Origin: Cudoniella acicularis | Lineage: Eukaryota > Ascomycota > Leotiomycetes > Helotiales > Helotiaceae | Direction: 5' to 3' | Assembly (NCBI GenBank): GCA_013054445.1 | Contig: JAAMPI010000146.1 | Location: forward strand, 7,278-59,793 | Length of the DNA: 52,516 bases | Shown: positions 22,914-33,648 of the stretch, piece after piece | Layout: every line of letters begins with the position of its first letter | How positions within the stretch are numbered: the stretch's first letter is position 1 | The notes under the pieces: generated by a model | Seen by the model: only the letters and a program-made list of their open reading frames with translations | Database searches by the model: none | Told to the model about the DNA's origin: nothing | Program-made: the position numbers and the translations under genes

Positions 22914-23003
22914 TGGAGGAGGAAAGATTCGAACTCTCGGCTTTTTCCATATTGACAATCTGAATTGTGCGAAGGAAACACGCTACCACTGCGTCACACC
23001 CCC
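22914..23003 (-). tRNA. tRNA-Ala (anticodon CGC), intron-containing
   Basis: On the minus strand the acceptor arms GGGGGTG and CTCCTCC pair from 23003 and 22921 with A73 as discriminator. The D arm is ACGC-AGTGGTA-GCGT. The anticodon stem is TTTCC/GGAAA around loop TTCGCA, giving anticodon CGC. An intron of about 18 bases follows position 37. The T arm is GAGAG-TTCGAAT-CTTTC. The G3.U70 pair, the main alanine identity mark, is present. One T6-T67 mismatch sits in the acceptor stem. No CCA is encoded, as expected in eukaryotes. A T7 run follows about 10 bases downstream as a Pol III stop. Confidence 0.88.
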
Positions 23004-23386
23004 AGTTTTTGTTATTCAAAATTCCTTATTTAGATTTATAAAGAGTTCTCAAGCTCCACCCTAGCCCGAGCAAAAAGCCGATCAGCTTGAGACAAATCAC
23101 GTGATTAGCCAACACAAACTTCCAGTCCTACTAAGTCCTTGAGTTTATGATGGTTGTTTTCTTTGAATTATATGAACTAGCAGCAGGCTATGGAACTATA
23201 ATAGTGACTTGTAATTACATAAGACGTTGATAGAGAAACTATTTATCAGGTATTTCAAAGAATGCCAGCCAGCTGATCCATCACTCGCTCGCTTGTCTTT
23301 GCATTGCACCTTCCTTTTGCTCCCTAATGCTCTAACGGTCCAACTCATTCACAATCACCACCAAACAAGCTGCACGATCTCCAACA
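23004..23386. other. Divergent gap between tRNA-Ala and THG1
   Basis: It holds the THG1 promoter and leader, with CT/CA-rich sequence from about 23290. No other gene is visible. Confidence 0.5.
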
Positions 23387-24637
23387 ATGGCTAACTCAAA
23401 GTGCGGTATACTCTTAGGAATGTTCAGCAACAGGAGACTAATTTCTTGCCAGGTACGAGTACGTGAAAGCGTTTGAGCAGCCAGACATCCTCCTCCCGAA
23501 TACCTGGATCGTTGTACGAATTGACGGAAGAGGCTTCCACAAGTCTGTTCCCTTATGAATTCTCAACTTTCCAGTATTTTAATTGAGTATAGGTTTTCAG
23601 CCAAATATGCTTTCGAGAAGCCAAATGATCGCCGAGCACTAGACCTCATGAATGCAGCCGCCAAGGCTGTCATGACAGAGCTGCCAGATATTGTGATTGC
23701 GTATGGTATCAGCGACGAATACAGGTACTTCTTCTTCATCGCTATTCACTAAATAAAATCACTAATTTATCTTTTCAAGTTTCGTGTTCCACAAATCTTG
23801 CGTGCTTTTCGAACGGCGGTCAAGGTGTGACTCTTCCTCGCCAGCCGACCTAGAAATAAGCTGATCTCAAAGAAGTAAACTTGTGACAACCATTGTCTCG
23901 ACTTTTACAGCCCACTTTGTCTATTTATGGAGTTCTTACTTTCCAGATTTGCCACTTTCTATGCCGTTACCCAGCTTTGATGGTAGAGCGGTGATGTATC
24001 CTAGCGTGCAGAACTTGAGGGATTACATGAGCTGGAGACAAGTTGACTGTAAGCTCTACCAATTTATTTGATGCTGGAAGTTGTTAATATGGCAGTAGGT
24101 CACATCAACAATCTCTACAATACGACATTTTGGGCCTTGATTCAGAAGGGCGGCATGGATGCAAAGGACGCCGAGAAGGAACTTGCTGTGAGTTTTGAAA
24201 TGTCTCTTACTATTTCAGGCTGGAACTAACTTTTCCAGGGGTCGGTTGCTGCTGACAAGAATGAGATTCTCTTCTCGCGTTTCAAAATCAACTACAACAA
24301 CGAACCAGAAATCTACAAGAAGGGAAGTGTGGTGCTTCGCGATGTAAGTTGTATCTTTTTCGCCTGCGTGACAATCTAGTCGATTTCGAGAATTTCAACT
24401 AAGGGCAAAAAGTATGAGCTTGTTGAACCTGGTTTTGCACCAGAAGCAGTCGATGAAGACTCAGCAAAAACAGTAGAAGAATTGCAGTTGTCGAAAACTC
24501 AGGAAGAAAAGGACAGGAAAAGAAGGGCAAAAGCGAGAATCACGGTCCAGCACGTGGATATCATCAGGGACGAGTTCTGGGAGAGAAGGCCATGGCTTCT
24601 ATCGAACAAGCCCGGAAAGATACCAAAAGAGCCATGA
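23387..24637 (+). CDS. thg1: tRNA(His) guanylyltransferase
   Basis: Eight exons: 23387-23400, 23453-23542, 23593-23724, 23780-23824, 23876-24048, 24099-24187, 24239-24343 and 24413-24637, 290 residues. All seven introns are GT-AG and phases agree throughout. Thg1 adds G-1 to the 5' end of tRNA-His by 3'-5' polymerisation, which HisRS needs. Sequence marks: [13 protein letters not shown], the metal-binding [21 protein letters not shown] with the second carboxylates, [20 protein letters not shown], then [13 protein letters not shown] charged C-terminal helix ends before KPGKIPKEP. The first coding exon has 14 bases. The neighbouring tRNA codes for Ala, so adjacency is not a substrate link. Confidence 0.95.
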
Positions 24638-24744
24638 ATGAATTGTTTGATTGCGTGAAACGTTGTACATAATATCAGGATCATCGGTGTGATCAATACC
24701 CCAACGCCATGCTAATATAATCCCAAATTCTTTCCACATTTGAA

Positions 24745-25458
24745 TCAATCCTTCCGGCGCTTTTTCTTCTTTGCTTTTTCCGATGAGGCCTCGACGTATT
24801 TCTGCTCCGCTTCCTTCGCCAACTTCTTTAGTCGTCTTCGCTCTTTTCGTTCCTCCTTCGTCTCAGGTTTCGTCGGACTATCTTCGTCAACCTCTTCGGC
24901 CTCCTCAACTTCCTCATCTTTTTTGGGTGCAGAATCGTTCACTCGTGCGGCACGTCTGGCAGCTTTCCGAGCCCGTCTCTCCTCCTTGGTCTCTTTCTCT
25001 AGCTTTCTGTCTTCCTTCCTCCTCTTCTCCTTCGACTTTTTAACCTCCACTTCAACTGGTGTGCTCGTCCCACTCTCTTCCGGTGTAGTATTCTCGCTAG
25101 TCTCTAGTGTAATAGTCCCGCTCAAGCATTCTCCTCTGACAAAGCTCGCATATAGTCCTCCACCAGCCGCGGTCCCTGCAAACCTGGCTCCGCCCTTCTT
25201 GACCATATCCAATCCACCGCTTGTAATAGTCTGCACTACCGTTCCCTGCTTCGACGTATCCAGGCCCTTGAGGCTGTTATCAAAAGCATTCATCCACCAC
25301 ATATCGCTTGTTCTGTGTTGTTTCTTGCCGACGCCGAGGGTGTTGTCTTTCTTGGACACGAGGAGGGGTCGAGAAAGTCCGATGGTGTTGCTGGTGGGAT
25401 GGAGAGAATTCCCTGTTCCGCGCCATCCTTGAGAGGTGAGGAGCGCATGGGCATCCAT
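24745..25458 (-). CDS. TMA23: TMA23-like G-patch nucleolar protein
   Basis: Single exon of 237 residues. The first 70 residues have MDAHALLTSQGWRGTGNSLH, GLSRPLLVSKKDNTLGVGKK and WWMNAFDNSLKGLD. This is the G-patch-like opening of Tma23-type proteins, which act in ribosome biogenesis in the nucleolus. The second half is a long Lys/Arg/Glu-rich helix (KSKEKRRKEDRKLEKETKEE and similar), ending KAKKKKRRKD, a strong nucleolar-type basic tail. A long open frame runs antisense across it but is a composition shadow. The family call rests on the N-terminus, so the symbol is tentative. Confidence 0.75.
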   Translation of the reverse strand: MDAHALLTSQGWRGTGNSLHPTSNTIGLSRPLLVSKKDNTLGVGKKQHRTSDMWWMNAFDNSLKGLDTSKQGTVVQTITSGGLDMVKKGGARFAGTAAGGGLYASFVRGECLSGTITLETSENTTPEESGTSTPVEVEVKKSKEKRRKEDRKLEKETKEERRARKAARRAARVNDSAPKKDEEVEEAEEVDEDSPTKPETKEERKERRRLKKLAKEAEQKYVEASSEKAKKKKRRKD

Positions 25459-25970
25459 TGTGTAGAGGAGGCGTTGGAGCCTTTCAACGCAGGTGGTTTA
25501 GGGCCGTTGTGGGAGAAGAATTGTGATGGCTTGCGATTTTCTTATCAGCAATCCTCGAGAAAAATATCCTTGGAGCCAGCCAATCTTAGCGCTCTCGCTT
25601 CCATTGCCCTTTGTAGCGTGATATCCCTTATCATGCACTCAATTCCTCAAGGGTTGATTAGATGTGTAAATGAAGTAATAGTTTGAGGATTGAACCTGCC
25701 TTTTAATAATTCATGAAATTTCTGGAATTTTCAACCTTGCAGCCGTTTAAAAATCCTGATTTCAAGACTCAAAGGTTCTCTTGGTAAGCCAGCCCCTAGC
25801 TGGCTTACTAATCTTCATGACGACCACCCTCTTTCTTAATTCGAATCCAGCAATAAAATACTGACAGAAAATGCTCAAGGAGCCCTAATCGCCTTCTATT
25901 AAATAACTATGTACTCTTGGCATTGCACACACCCTCCAGCAACCAGCCATTACCTCCAACTTCTTCCATC
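25459..25970. other. Divergent gap, TMA23-like / antiporter
   Basis: A 512-base gap between two gene starts carries both promoters. There is a CA/CT-rich leader directly before the ATG at 25971. No motif-bearing frame is present. Confidence 0.5.
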
Positions 25971-28348
25971 ATGCCGTACCTTCCCTATGAAGAGCCTAGT
26001 TTACAAGAAATCCTTTCTCTGACTTCCCTCTTGCTCCTTCTCAATATCGCTCGTTATCTTCTGGATCGACTCTTGTATTGCGGAATCGTTGGGGAGATTC
26101 TCATCGGAGTTATTTGGGGTCTTCCGGTTGGTGGAACAGCATGGCTCTCCGAGGGAGTGCAGAAAACCATTCAGGCCTTTGGATATCTGGGCTTGATTGG
26201 GCTGGTATTCGAAGGAGGGCTCGGAACAGAGATTGTTATGCTACGCAAAACTGCTTTCACGTCAGTCTCTATCGCGACAGTTGGGTTGATGCTACCGATT
26301 GCCTTGTCATTTATCCTCCTTCTCTTCCCCTTCTCCACCACCACGGGAACAGCATATCCAAGCCCCTTAGCAGCCTTCTCTGCAGGAGCATCTTTATGCT
26401 CTACATCTCTTGGGACCACGTTTGCGATTCTATCTTCTGTAAATATGCAGAAGACGCGAACTGGGGTGATACTCGTTGGAGCAGCAATGATGGATGATGT
26501 TGTCGGCTTGGTGATGGTCAATATTGTGACAACGCTTGGATCAGGAAACATGGCGGGCTGGCCTATAGCTCGACCCATTGCAGCCAGTTTTGGGCTGCTA
26601 CTTGTGACACTACTAATGTGCCATTTCGTGCTAAAGCCAATTTGGAGAGGCTTGGTTGTCTACTTGGACCTTGAAGTCGAGCTTATGTCTCCTCCCGGAA
26701 CGAGTTCAAGATTCCGGATAGCAGCAATCAAAATCATCGACAGCATTCCTCACCTCAGCTTCATCCTGCCGACACTTGTTCTAATCACTTACATCACCAT
26801 AGCCTCCTTTATTGACGCATCTGTATTGTTCGCGGCGTTCATTGCAGGCGGAGTCGTGAACTTCCTACGGGATATTCAAAATCAAAACCGAGGACCTAAC
26901 ACAACCAACATGAATGAAAATACATCCTCGAAGATGTATGATGGCTACTTTAGACCAGCTATGGACTTCATACTTGTACCCTTTTTCTTTGTGAGTAACT
27001 CTATTCAGTCCATCATTTGCAGCTGGATTTTTGAAGTTCGTTTTGATATGCTGCTTCTCTGGGCATTGTACAAAATCGCCTATTAGCTCTGTTTCGTGTT
27101 TTGCGGACTTTACGATTGGAATTAGTTGAGGCAGAGTGATCTTGAAATTCTGCGAGGCAAATCCTTAAATTATCCTTTTCCTTTCATTCAATGTAAGGGA
27201 TCGGACGCAACGCCTATCAGATTGGCCGAGATTAAAAGAAAAGTCGCGTCAGTGACCTGGCATTTAAGCTCTCAGCAGGCTGGCCATTAAACGACTGGGC
27301 ATGTGACATGACACCTGAAGTCAAATTTCTTGAGGAATTGGATCATTTCTGAAATATCAAACATTGAGTTATGAGCAGTGGCTCTGACTAATGAGCATAT
27401 TTAAAAATATCAACTTTCAACTTCTAAGCCAACCACAGCCTAGCTTGACGTGGGTTGACTGCCTTGTCTCTGCGAGCCTACATTGCAATATACCAAGAAT
27501 GAGTTTCGCTAAAGCGCGTTGCCGGGAGTATTCAGTTTCAAATTTTGGAATTCACGCTTTGATTTTAAAAAGTTGACCTTGCCAAGTTGCCAATGGTATT
27601 AGGAAACAGGAATCTAATTTTTTCAAGAAGACGGTCCTTGACCAGTCACCGGTCACAAGTGTGTAATTCGTTCGTATCGTGCATTGCCATCTATTCAGAG
27701 AAAAATTGAACCCGTCTTATCTATGCTCTAACCGTGCATTTTCTGCTGCTCCACTTGGGTCTAAACCACAATTTTGGCAAAGAAGCGGATTGCTAATTCT
27801 TCCCTTAGGCTTCCATTGGATTCTCCATTCCCATCACAGACATGTTCGCTGGATCAATTATCTGGAAAGGCATAGCTTACTCTCTGTTAATGGCTGTAGC
27901 TAAAGGGTCTGTCTGTCTTGTCATCTATTTGGACCACTTCATCCGCCAATGGAGAACAAATCCACACCCAAGACTCAGTCCTGCGACCGGGCAACAACCT
28001 CGAGCGAGAACAGAGACCAGGTTTCAACCTAACCAGCCTGACCAGCCTCTATCAGAACCAACGACGAGTGTTGAGAATCATACCACCTCTTGTATTGGAC
28101 CACCTCATCACACAGCGATGTTGATCGGATTTGCGATGATATCTAGAGGGGAGATCGGCTTCTTGATCGCCTCCCTGTCGCAAAGTTCTGGGACTTTGAC
28201 GTTTCGCTATCGGGATAGGTCGGCGCAATCCTCGGGAGAAGATATATTTCTCGTGGTCGTCTGGGCAGTCGTTCTCTGCACAATAATAGGCCCCATATCT
28301 GTAGGTATCGTAGCCGGACGAATAGCGAAAAGAAAACCCCTTATCTGA
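25971..28348 (+). CDS. CPA2-type cation/proton antiporter (Na+/H+ exchanger domain)
   Basis: Exons: 25971-26990 and 27809-28348, 519 residues. It is a polytopic membrane protein with about 11-12 hydrophobic spans. Core features: GEILIGVIWGLPVGGTAWL, FGYLGLIGLVFEGGLGTEI, CSTSLGTTFAILSS, the paired acids in GAAMMDDVVGLVMVNIV (ion-binding DD), and DASVLFAAFIAGGVVNF. After the intron, FFFASIGFSIPITDMF restores the conserved helix, which supports the splice. The loop at about residues 395-440 is Pro/Gln-rich and the last helix is ISRGEIGFLIASL. The family exchanges K+ or Na+ for H+ at plasma or vacuolar membranes. The ion is not readable here. The 820-base intron (26991-27808) is far longer than others in the window. 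Confidence 0.88.
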
Positions 28349-28639
28349 AAACACTCATAAAACGCCAGAACGCCATTTGGGTCCCACAATCTAATCCTTA
28401 CTCGAACATAATGCGAGAAGAAACCATATAAGTCGTTCGCATCGGAAACCTCGGTTGTCTTTGAAGAAATGAGCTTTCGTAAACCAAGGCGATAGAAAGT
28501 AGCAGCATATAAACGACCATTGGGAATGCCGGAGTGTTATGATTCCAGACGATGAGGTGTGGTGAGTTGTTGGCTTTTTCTGCCTCCCTGCTCGGAAGAT
28601 CGCTCAACATGCTTTCGCAAACTTAATTTTCTACTCTGC

Positions 28640-29555
28640 TCACAATTCTCGCCAGATTTCAAGTGCAGTAGTAAAGGATTGCACCGCGTTCCATCTCTTG
28701 CCAATCTTTAGCTTATTCAAAGCTTCTGGGTAGACTTCTCGTTCAATCAAGTACAAAAGTGCCTATCAAGAGTCATTAGCAAGCACCCTGAGCAAGAGAC
28801 ATGGTAACATACCGAAAGCTCATCCTGCACTTTTTCGATAACTGGAAGCATTTCGTTCTTGATTTTAGCATTTTTGCGAGCTGCATTGGCATCCCGTCCC
28901 ATAGTCTTCAGTGATCCACCCACTCCAAGGAGAGCATCGATGGTCTAAAGATATAGTCAGTAATGTCGTTGAGTCTTTCTTGGACAGGAGTACTTACTTC
29001 ATTCATTGACTTGTCAATTCTGTCAAAGTCCAGCCCTTTAAATGGTTCCCCCTCGTACGCGATCGCATCGATCATGTTATGAATTGCCTGGTATATCTCC
29101 CCGACTTCCCCAACAATTGCAGCTCTCTTGAGCTTTGACTTCCCGCCGAGTTTCTCCTTAATTGAATTTAAGTTCCTCACTGTTGTGATCTTTGAGGATG
29201 TGATTTCCGCCTTTATTTTGATTGCAGACAGGTGTATGAGGACACTGCTTGCGGTTTCCATCTTTATCGGTTTCGGGGTATCTTCGAATCCAAAGGGGTG
29301 TGCTGGCGTATTTGGTGGTTTATTGTAACTTGTCTGGGAGACTCCACGGGATCTGATATTCCTCGTTGACTCAACAGCACGAAGTTCCTCGAGCTTGTTA
29401 TCTGTCCCGTCGTAGATTATGCCAAGCGCGTCTCCGGATGTCTCAACAGCTTTAGCAAAGTTGTTGGCTTCCTCCTCCTCTTCGTACTCGTAATATAAAT
29501 GAACCCCGACACCAGAATCTTTGGCGTTGTTGAGTGGTCTAGGTTGGGAATCCAT
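28640..29555 (-). CDS. Hypothetical helical protein
   Basis: Exons: 29555-28998, 28944-28813 and 28762-28640, 270 residues, GT-AG and in phase. The N-terminal 75 residues are acidic and disordered with an EYEEEEEANNFAKA segment. From about residue 100 the sequence is helical with heptad-like hydrophobics (SSVLIHLSAIKIKAEITSSK, IYQAIHNMIDAIAYEGEPF). The end is ALLYLIEREVYPEALNKLKI. I do not recognise the family. The start MDSQPRPL follows a strong acceptor (branch GCTAAC, then ACAG), so a leader intron at about 29740-29557 is likely. Further donor-like sites upstream suggest more non-coding exons. Confidence 0.7.
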
Positions 29556-29700
29556 CCTGTAAGTGTTAGCACCTGTCAAGGATACCTAACAAGGGGCACA
29601 AAGGCCGGAGTCGGGGGGCAAAGGATTGGGAAAACAGGACTGAGGGTTGTTTAAGGACCAAATGGTCCGACTAAATACAGGTGGGTACTTTCCATAACAG

Positions 29701-29719
29701 AATCTCACAGTGTGAGATT
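29701..29719. other. 9-bp palindrome in the leader intron
   Basis: AATCTCACA, one G, then TGTGAGATT: perfect 9-base arms. It lies inside the inferred leader intron of the hypothetical gene ending at 28640. It could be a dimeric factor site or a hairpin. Function is not known. Confidence 0.7.
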
Positions 29720-29740
29720 AATTAGGAGGATATCGCTTAC

Positions 29741-32700
29741 TTGATGGGGTGGCAGTGACGGATGATCGGTTTAATATCTCAAGAATTTCTAGTAATTATA
29801 GTTCTATTTTCATCTGTTAGCTAGACGGTTTTCAATTGTATCTTAGCTGAAGTAGTTGGCAGCTAATTGAAAGGCAGGAAGAAAAGTGACATGTTTGGAC
29901 AACGGAAAGAAAAGGGTGTGTTGAACTTACAGTCAGTGAGATCCACAAGCACTGAACAAGATATTTTCTTCTGCAAGTAGACAAGTTGTCAGCCGAATGT
30001 TCAATTGTCAAGAAGAGAACGTCGTTGGCAAATAACAGGTCCATTTTTTGTTGCCGTAGTTCTGTCCAGGGGCGTGAAAGGGAGAACGTCCGGGTTCACC
30101 TTCAAAGACAACCGAGAGAGGGGCCACAAGAGGCAACACCTCAGTAGTTCAAAGATCAGGAGGTAAAAAGCTCGAATAAAGACTGGATTGATATCTCTCT
30201 GAAGGCATAGCGTTTATTCTGGGGGGAGATAGTTTGACATGTTTCCTTGAGCTGTTTGCTGTGCTGTTTGTCGCGTCGTCCGTATTATCTGTCGTATTGT
30301 CTGTCGTTCGCAGAGACTCTCAAGTACCGGTAGAAATATTTTCAGATGGAATTGTCGTCCGAGAGAAGATTGGAAAGGAGAAAGGAGCAAGGAGAAGAAT
30401 CACTTACACGTTTTCTCTGGTTCGGGTTGCTGGTTGGAAAGCTTGTTCGGAGGCTGGTATTGTTAAGAAGATAGAGGTTCGGTTACAGAAAGTGAATATC
30501 GAGGTTTGTTGTGGAGAAAGCAACACGTGCAGGCAAGGCTTGACACGGAGGGGGACCTCTCGCCAGCCTCCCCTCTCAAGTTCCTTAGTGTCGACTGTTT
30601 CAAGGTTTTTTTCCGAGCAACTTTTGGTTTACCTGCCGGAGTAGGTTTTGAGTCAGCAACAATTCTTCGACTTATAAGTTATTATTCGTAACTCATAAAC
30701 AGTCATACAGCGAAGTAAGCAACTATACGTCCTCCCTGCCAAAATTCAATTGGTAAGATTCAATTTTCGGTGTCCAACAACGATGTAAGAGTAGTCTTTG
30801 GCTTACTTTTACCTTGATATAGGCTCGACCCTGGTGGATAGCGCTCTGCTACTCCTTTACATCCTCCAAACCCTCGAACTCCGAGCTAAACGCCTTGACA
30901 TAATGCCGAATTTGAAGAAGAGAGCGAGAAGAAGCTAATGGGAGATTGCTCTGTTGTAGAAATCTTGCCACCACATTCTAGTGTTAAGATATGAAGGAGG
31001 GAGAGAGAACAAGGTGTTTCGCTATAAATATATATAATCTAGGGGATGTCTGGTTTCGGACTGGGCACTCTTCCTTCGAAAGAAGGAATGGCCAAATGAA
31101 AAGACGGCAAGACGGAATATACTCTAGTTTGAGTATCTGTATGGATTCACAAAGTCCCAACAGCGTTTAGCAAATGAGTTTGCAGCAGAAAGGAAACTGC
31201 GCTCACCGCAAATACTCGGATTTTCCTTATCTCTTGTCAAGCAAGACTCGGGCTAGGAGATTCATATTGGGAAAGCTCGTATGACTCAGGAGATCTCTGG
31301 AAGCAATTGAATTTGAAGGAGTTGAACAAACCATTAAGGCTTCGAATTCGGAATCCAGTAAAGTCCATCCTTAAGGGGGAATACCGCAAGCAGATGATGG
31401 TTCAAACGGGGTTTGTATTGCTTGGGACTATGCGAAAGTAGGTGTTGTTTTTGACATGCTAACTTGGGCAATTTTTTTAATTGGACCATGTGTAGGTAGG
31501 TTATGTTGCTGCATATAAAAGGAGTTTGAAGAGTAATTGTAGCATAGAAGTTTTTCGGTATTAGGCGGTATCTTGAATTCCATAAGGAGCTGATCAGTTT
31601 TAGAGACGCTTTGGACCAGAAAAAGTCTGGAGGTTTCCATACCGTAACGTATCTTCCTAATAAAAATGGCACAAGTGAGAAAAGCCTAGATCATTTATGA
31701 TTAGTGATATGTTGGAAAAACAAGGGTTTCAACTGACAGACGGCAGAAATTGGTTGTGACCGTCTAGAAACAATTCTGCGAATAGAACCTGGCGGTTGGA
31801 AGGTGTGCCATGTGTGTAATTGCTCTATGTAAGACGAGGAGCAGACTGAAGTGTGGTGAAAAGTCATAGCGAATATCTGATCTAGAGGTAAAAGCCGGAT
31901 GTAAAAGCTTGTTTTCGTTGTTATTGCAAATAATAAGTATTTTGTTTTATAGGAAGAAGAGCTGCTTACCGGGTGCTAATATAGTTTTAGGTTGGGTTGG
32001 GTTTGCTGAGTTCGTTCCTTCCGAAAACATAAAAACCGATGTACAGTAAGTTGTCGCGAAAGCCTGAGGTAATATCTGATTTAGAGGTAAAAGACTAGCA
32101 ATGAAGATTATTTTCGTTGTTATTGCAAACAAAAAGTGTTTGTTGTCCTGTAGGACGAAGAGCTGGTTGCCGGGTACTGATATAGTTTTGGGTTCAGTTG
32201 GCTCGGCTTGTGGTCTTTCCTTCTTGAAAGCTTTAAAGTGATGTGTAGTGGATTATGGCGACAGCCTTAGGTAATTCCTAAGTTAGAGGTAAAAAACTGA
32301 TGATGTTAAAGATTATTTTTGTGGTCGACTTGCTATGGTAAACAAGTGTATTTAGTAGGAAGAATAGCTCGTTACAGGTACAGTGTCTGAGGCCATGATA
32401 GTACAACCTAGGTAAATCCCTCCTTCCTTTCAACCATTGAAGTAGTAAAATGACTAATAAAAATCTAGAAATATTAGTCCAAAATTAATGAGAATTGCCC
32501 TTCTTATATGTAGACCTGCTATCTCACCTCTGTTGCTTCAATACACTTGCACATTCTGCAAATTTCTCGACAAATTGGAGAACTTTCCTATTTTCTTGCT
32601 CATGCATCCTCACTCATTTATTCGAGTTGACGATGTATTGTTAATGGGATAGAGCAACAATGGTTGGAGTTCCGCCTCCTTCTAAAAGCCCCTTTCCCCT

Positions 32701-33648
32701 TTCCCCACATCCAGAATTTAGTCCATAAGTGGCACTCGACGTACTCCCTTGACGCGAGCCTCTTACGTAGCAATTTGCCCAGAAATGGTCAGCAAAAATA
32801 CCGAAACACTCCTACTAGTATTGATTCAAGCACTTCACTTTTAGGGGGAGATAGTCAAAGGCATTGATTGTTCCTCCCTCTCTAAAATCTAAGATGTTGT
32901 CTGCAATCTAGCTTGCACTTGAAGCTTGCTTGACTACTTGCTTACTCTATAGCCTGCTAGATTAATTGAATATGGATAATTCAGTATCTGCTAACTATTT
33001 GAAATAAGCAGGATTACGCATAAGTGTCATATCTAAAAATGCTACTACGTCAGCAGCATCTCTTCAACCGGATTAGGAAATTATCTTCTTTCAAGAACCA
33101 TTAAACTCGAGACATGATCTAGAGCTATCGATTTCTGTGCTAGCAGTATTTGTCGCTGTCTGAATAGTACTTCGTAATCTATGTGACGAATTTGATTGTA
33201 TCAATTCAGAGATTGGGAAGAAGTCATAGCATGCATCATTACTATCACTAGCGTAGCACGTATCAGGAACCATTTCTCGGAAACATAGCGATATTACAGA
33301 AGGAGAGGCTTGGGAAGTGGATGTAAAAACCTCACGTTACGGAGACAGTACGGACAATCACTAGCTCCCAACCTTTTAAATGATGACTCTTCCAGAAACA
33401 ACAACACAGAGAACTGCAAGTGGAAAAGCAACTAGGGATTAGTATTCTGGGAGAAGGAGACATAATTTTTGTAATTAAGGCCATAATATAGCCAGGTAAA
33501 TACGTGCCAGCACGCCGTCTAGCAAACACCGCCTCATGCATCCGTTATTATGCTCAAAATCAAAAAGCAGGAGCACAAGCCCAGATACGCCATCCCATGT
33601 CCCATTTCCCCATATCCGTAAATGCATTACAAAGATAGTAGTAAACTA
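29741..33648. other. Gene-poor island
   Basis: About 3.9 kb without a convincing gene. The left part (29741-30450) likely holds leader exons of the minus-strand hypothetical gene, with donor-like sites at about 30401-30410 and 29929-29933. From about 30700 on the base composition is AT-rich, frames are short and interrupted, and a degenerate tandem repeat lies at about 31848-32390. I see no transposase, reverse transcriptase or integrase motif. Confidence 0.55.
31848..32390. repeat. Degenerate tandem repeat, ~200-base unit, 2.7 copies
   Basis: The block AATATCTGATYTAGAGGTAA starts at 31872 and again at 32071. A drifted version (AATTCCTAAGTTAGAGGTAA) starts at 32273. Spacings are 199 and 202 bases. 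Around these the three copies share GTTTTCGTTGTTATTGCAAA-like, GAAGAGCTGCTTACCGGGT-like and TATAGTTTTRGGTT-like blocks in the same order. The third copy is the most diverged and incomplete. Confidence 0.75.

Noticed and set aside
22914..24637. Functional link between THG1 and the adjacent tRNA
   Set aside because: The tRNA has an alanine anticodon and the G3.U70 mark. THG1 acts on tRNA-His.
24740..25432. 230-codon plus-strand frame opposite the TMA23-like gene
   Set aside because: It is Ser/Phe-rich and mirrors the Lys/Glu/Arg-rich sense strand. It has no ATG context or motif.
30234..30644. 136-codon frame with a hydrophobic start
   Set aside because: The signal-like start is made by TGTC/TTGTC repeats. 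The rest has no motif, and a minus-strand donor site overlaps it.
30820..30900. tRNA-like stretch (GGTGGATAGCGC... with TCGAACTCC)
   Set aside because: No acceptor stem or anticodon arm can be formed around it.
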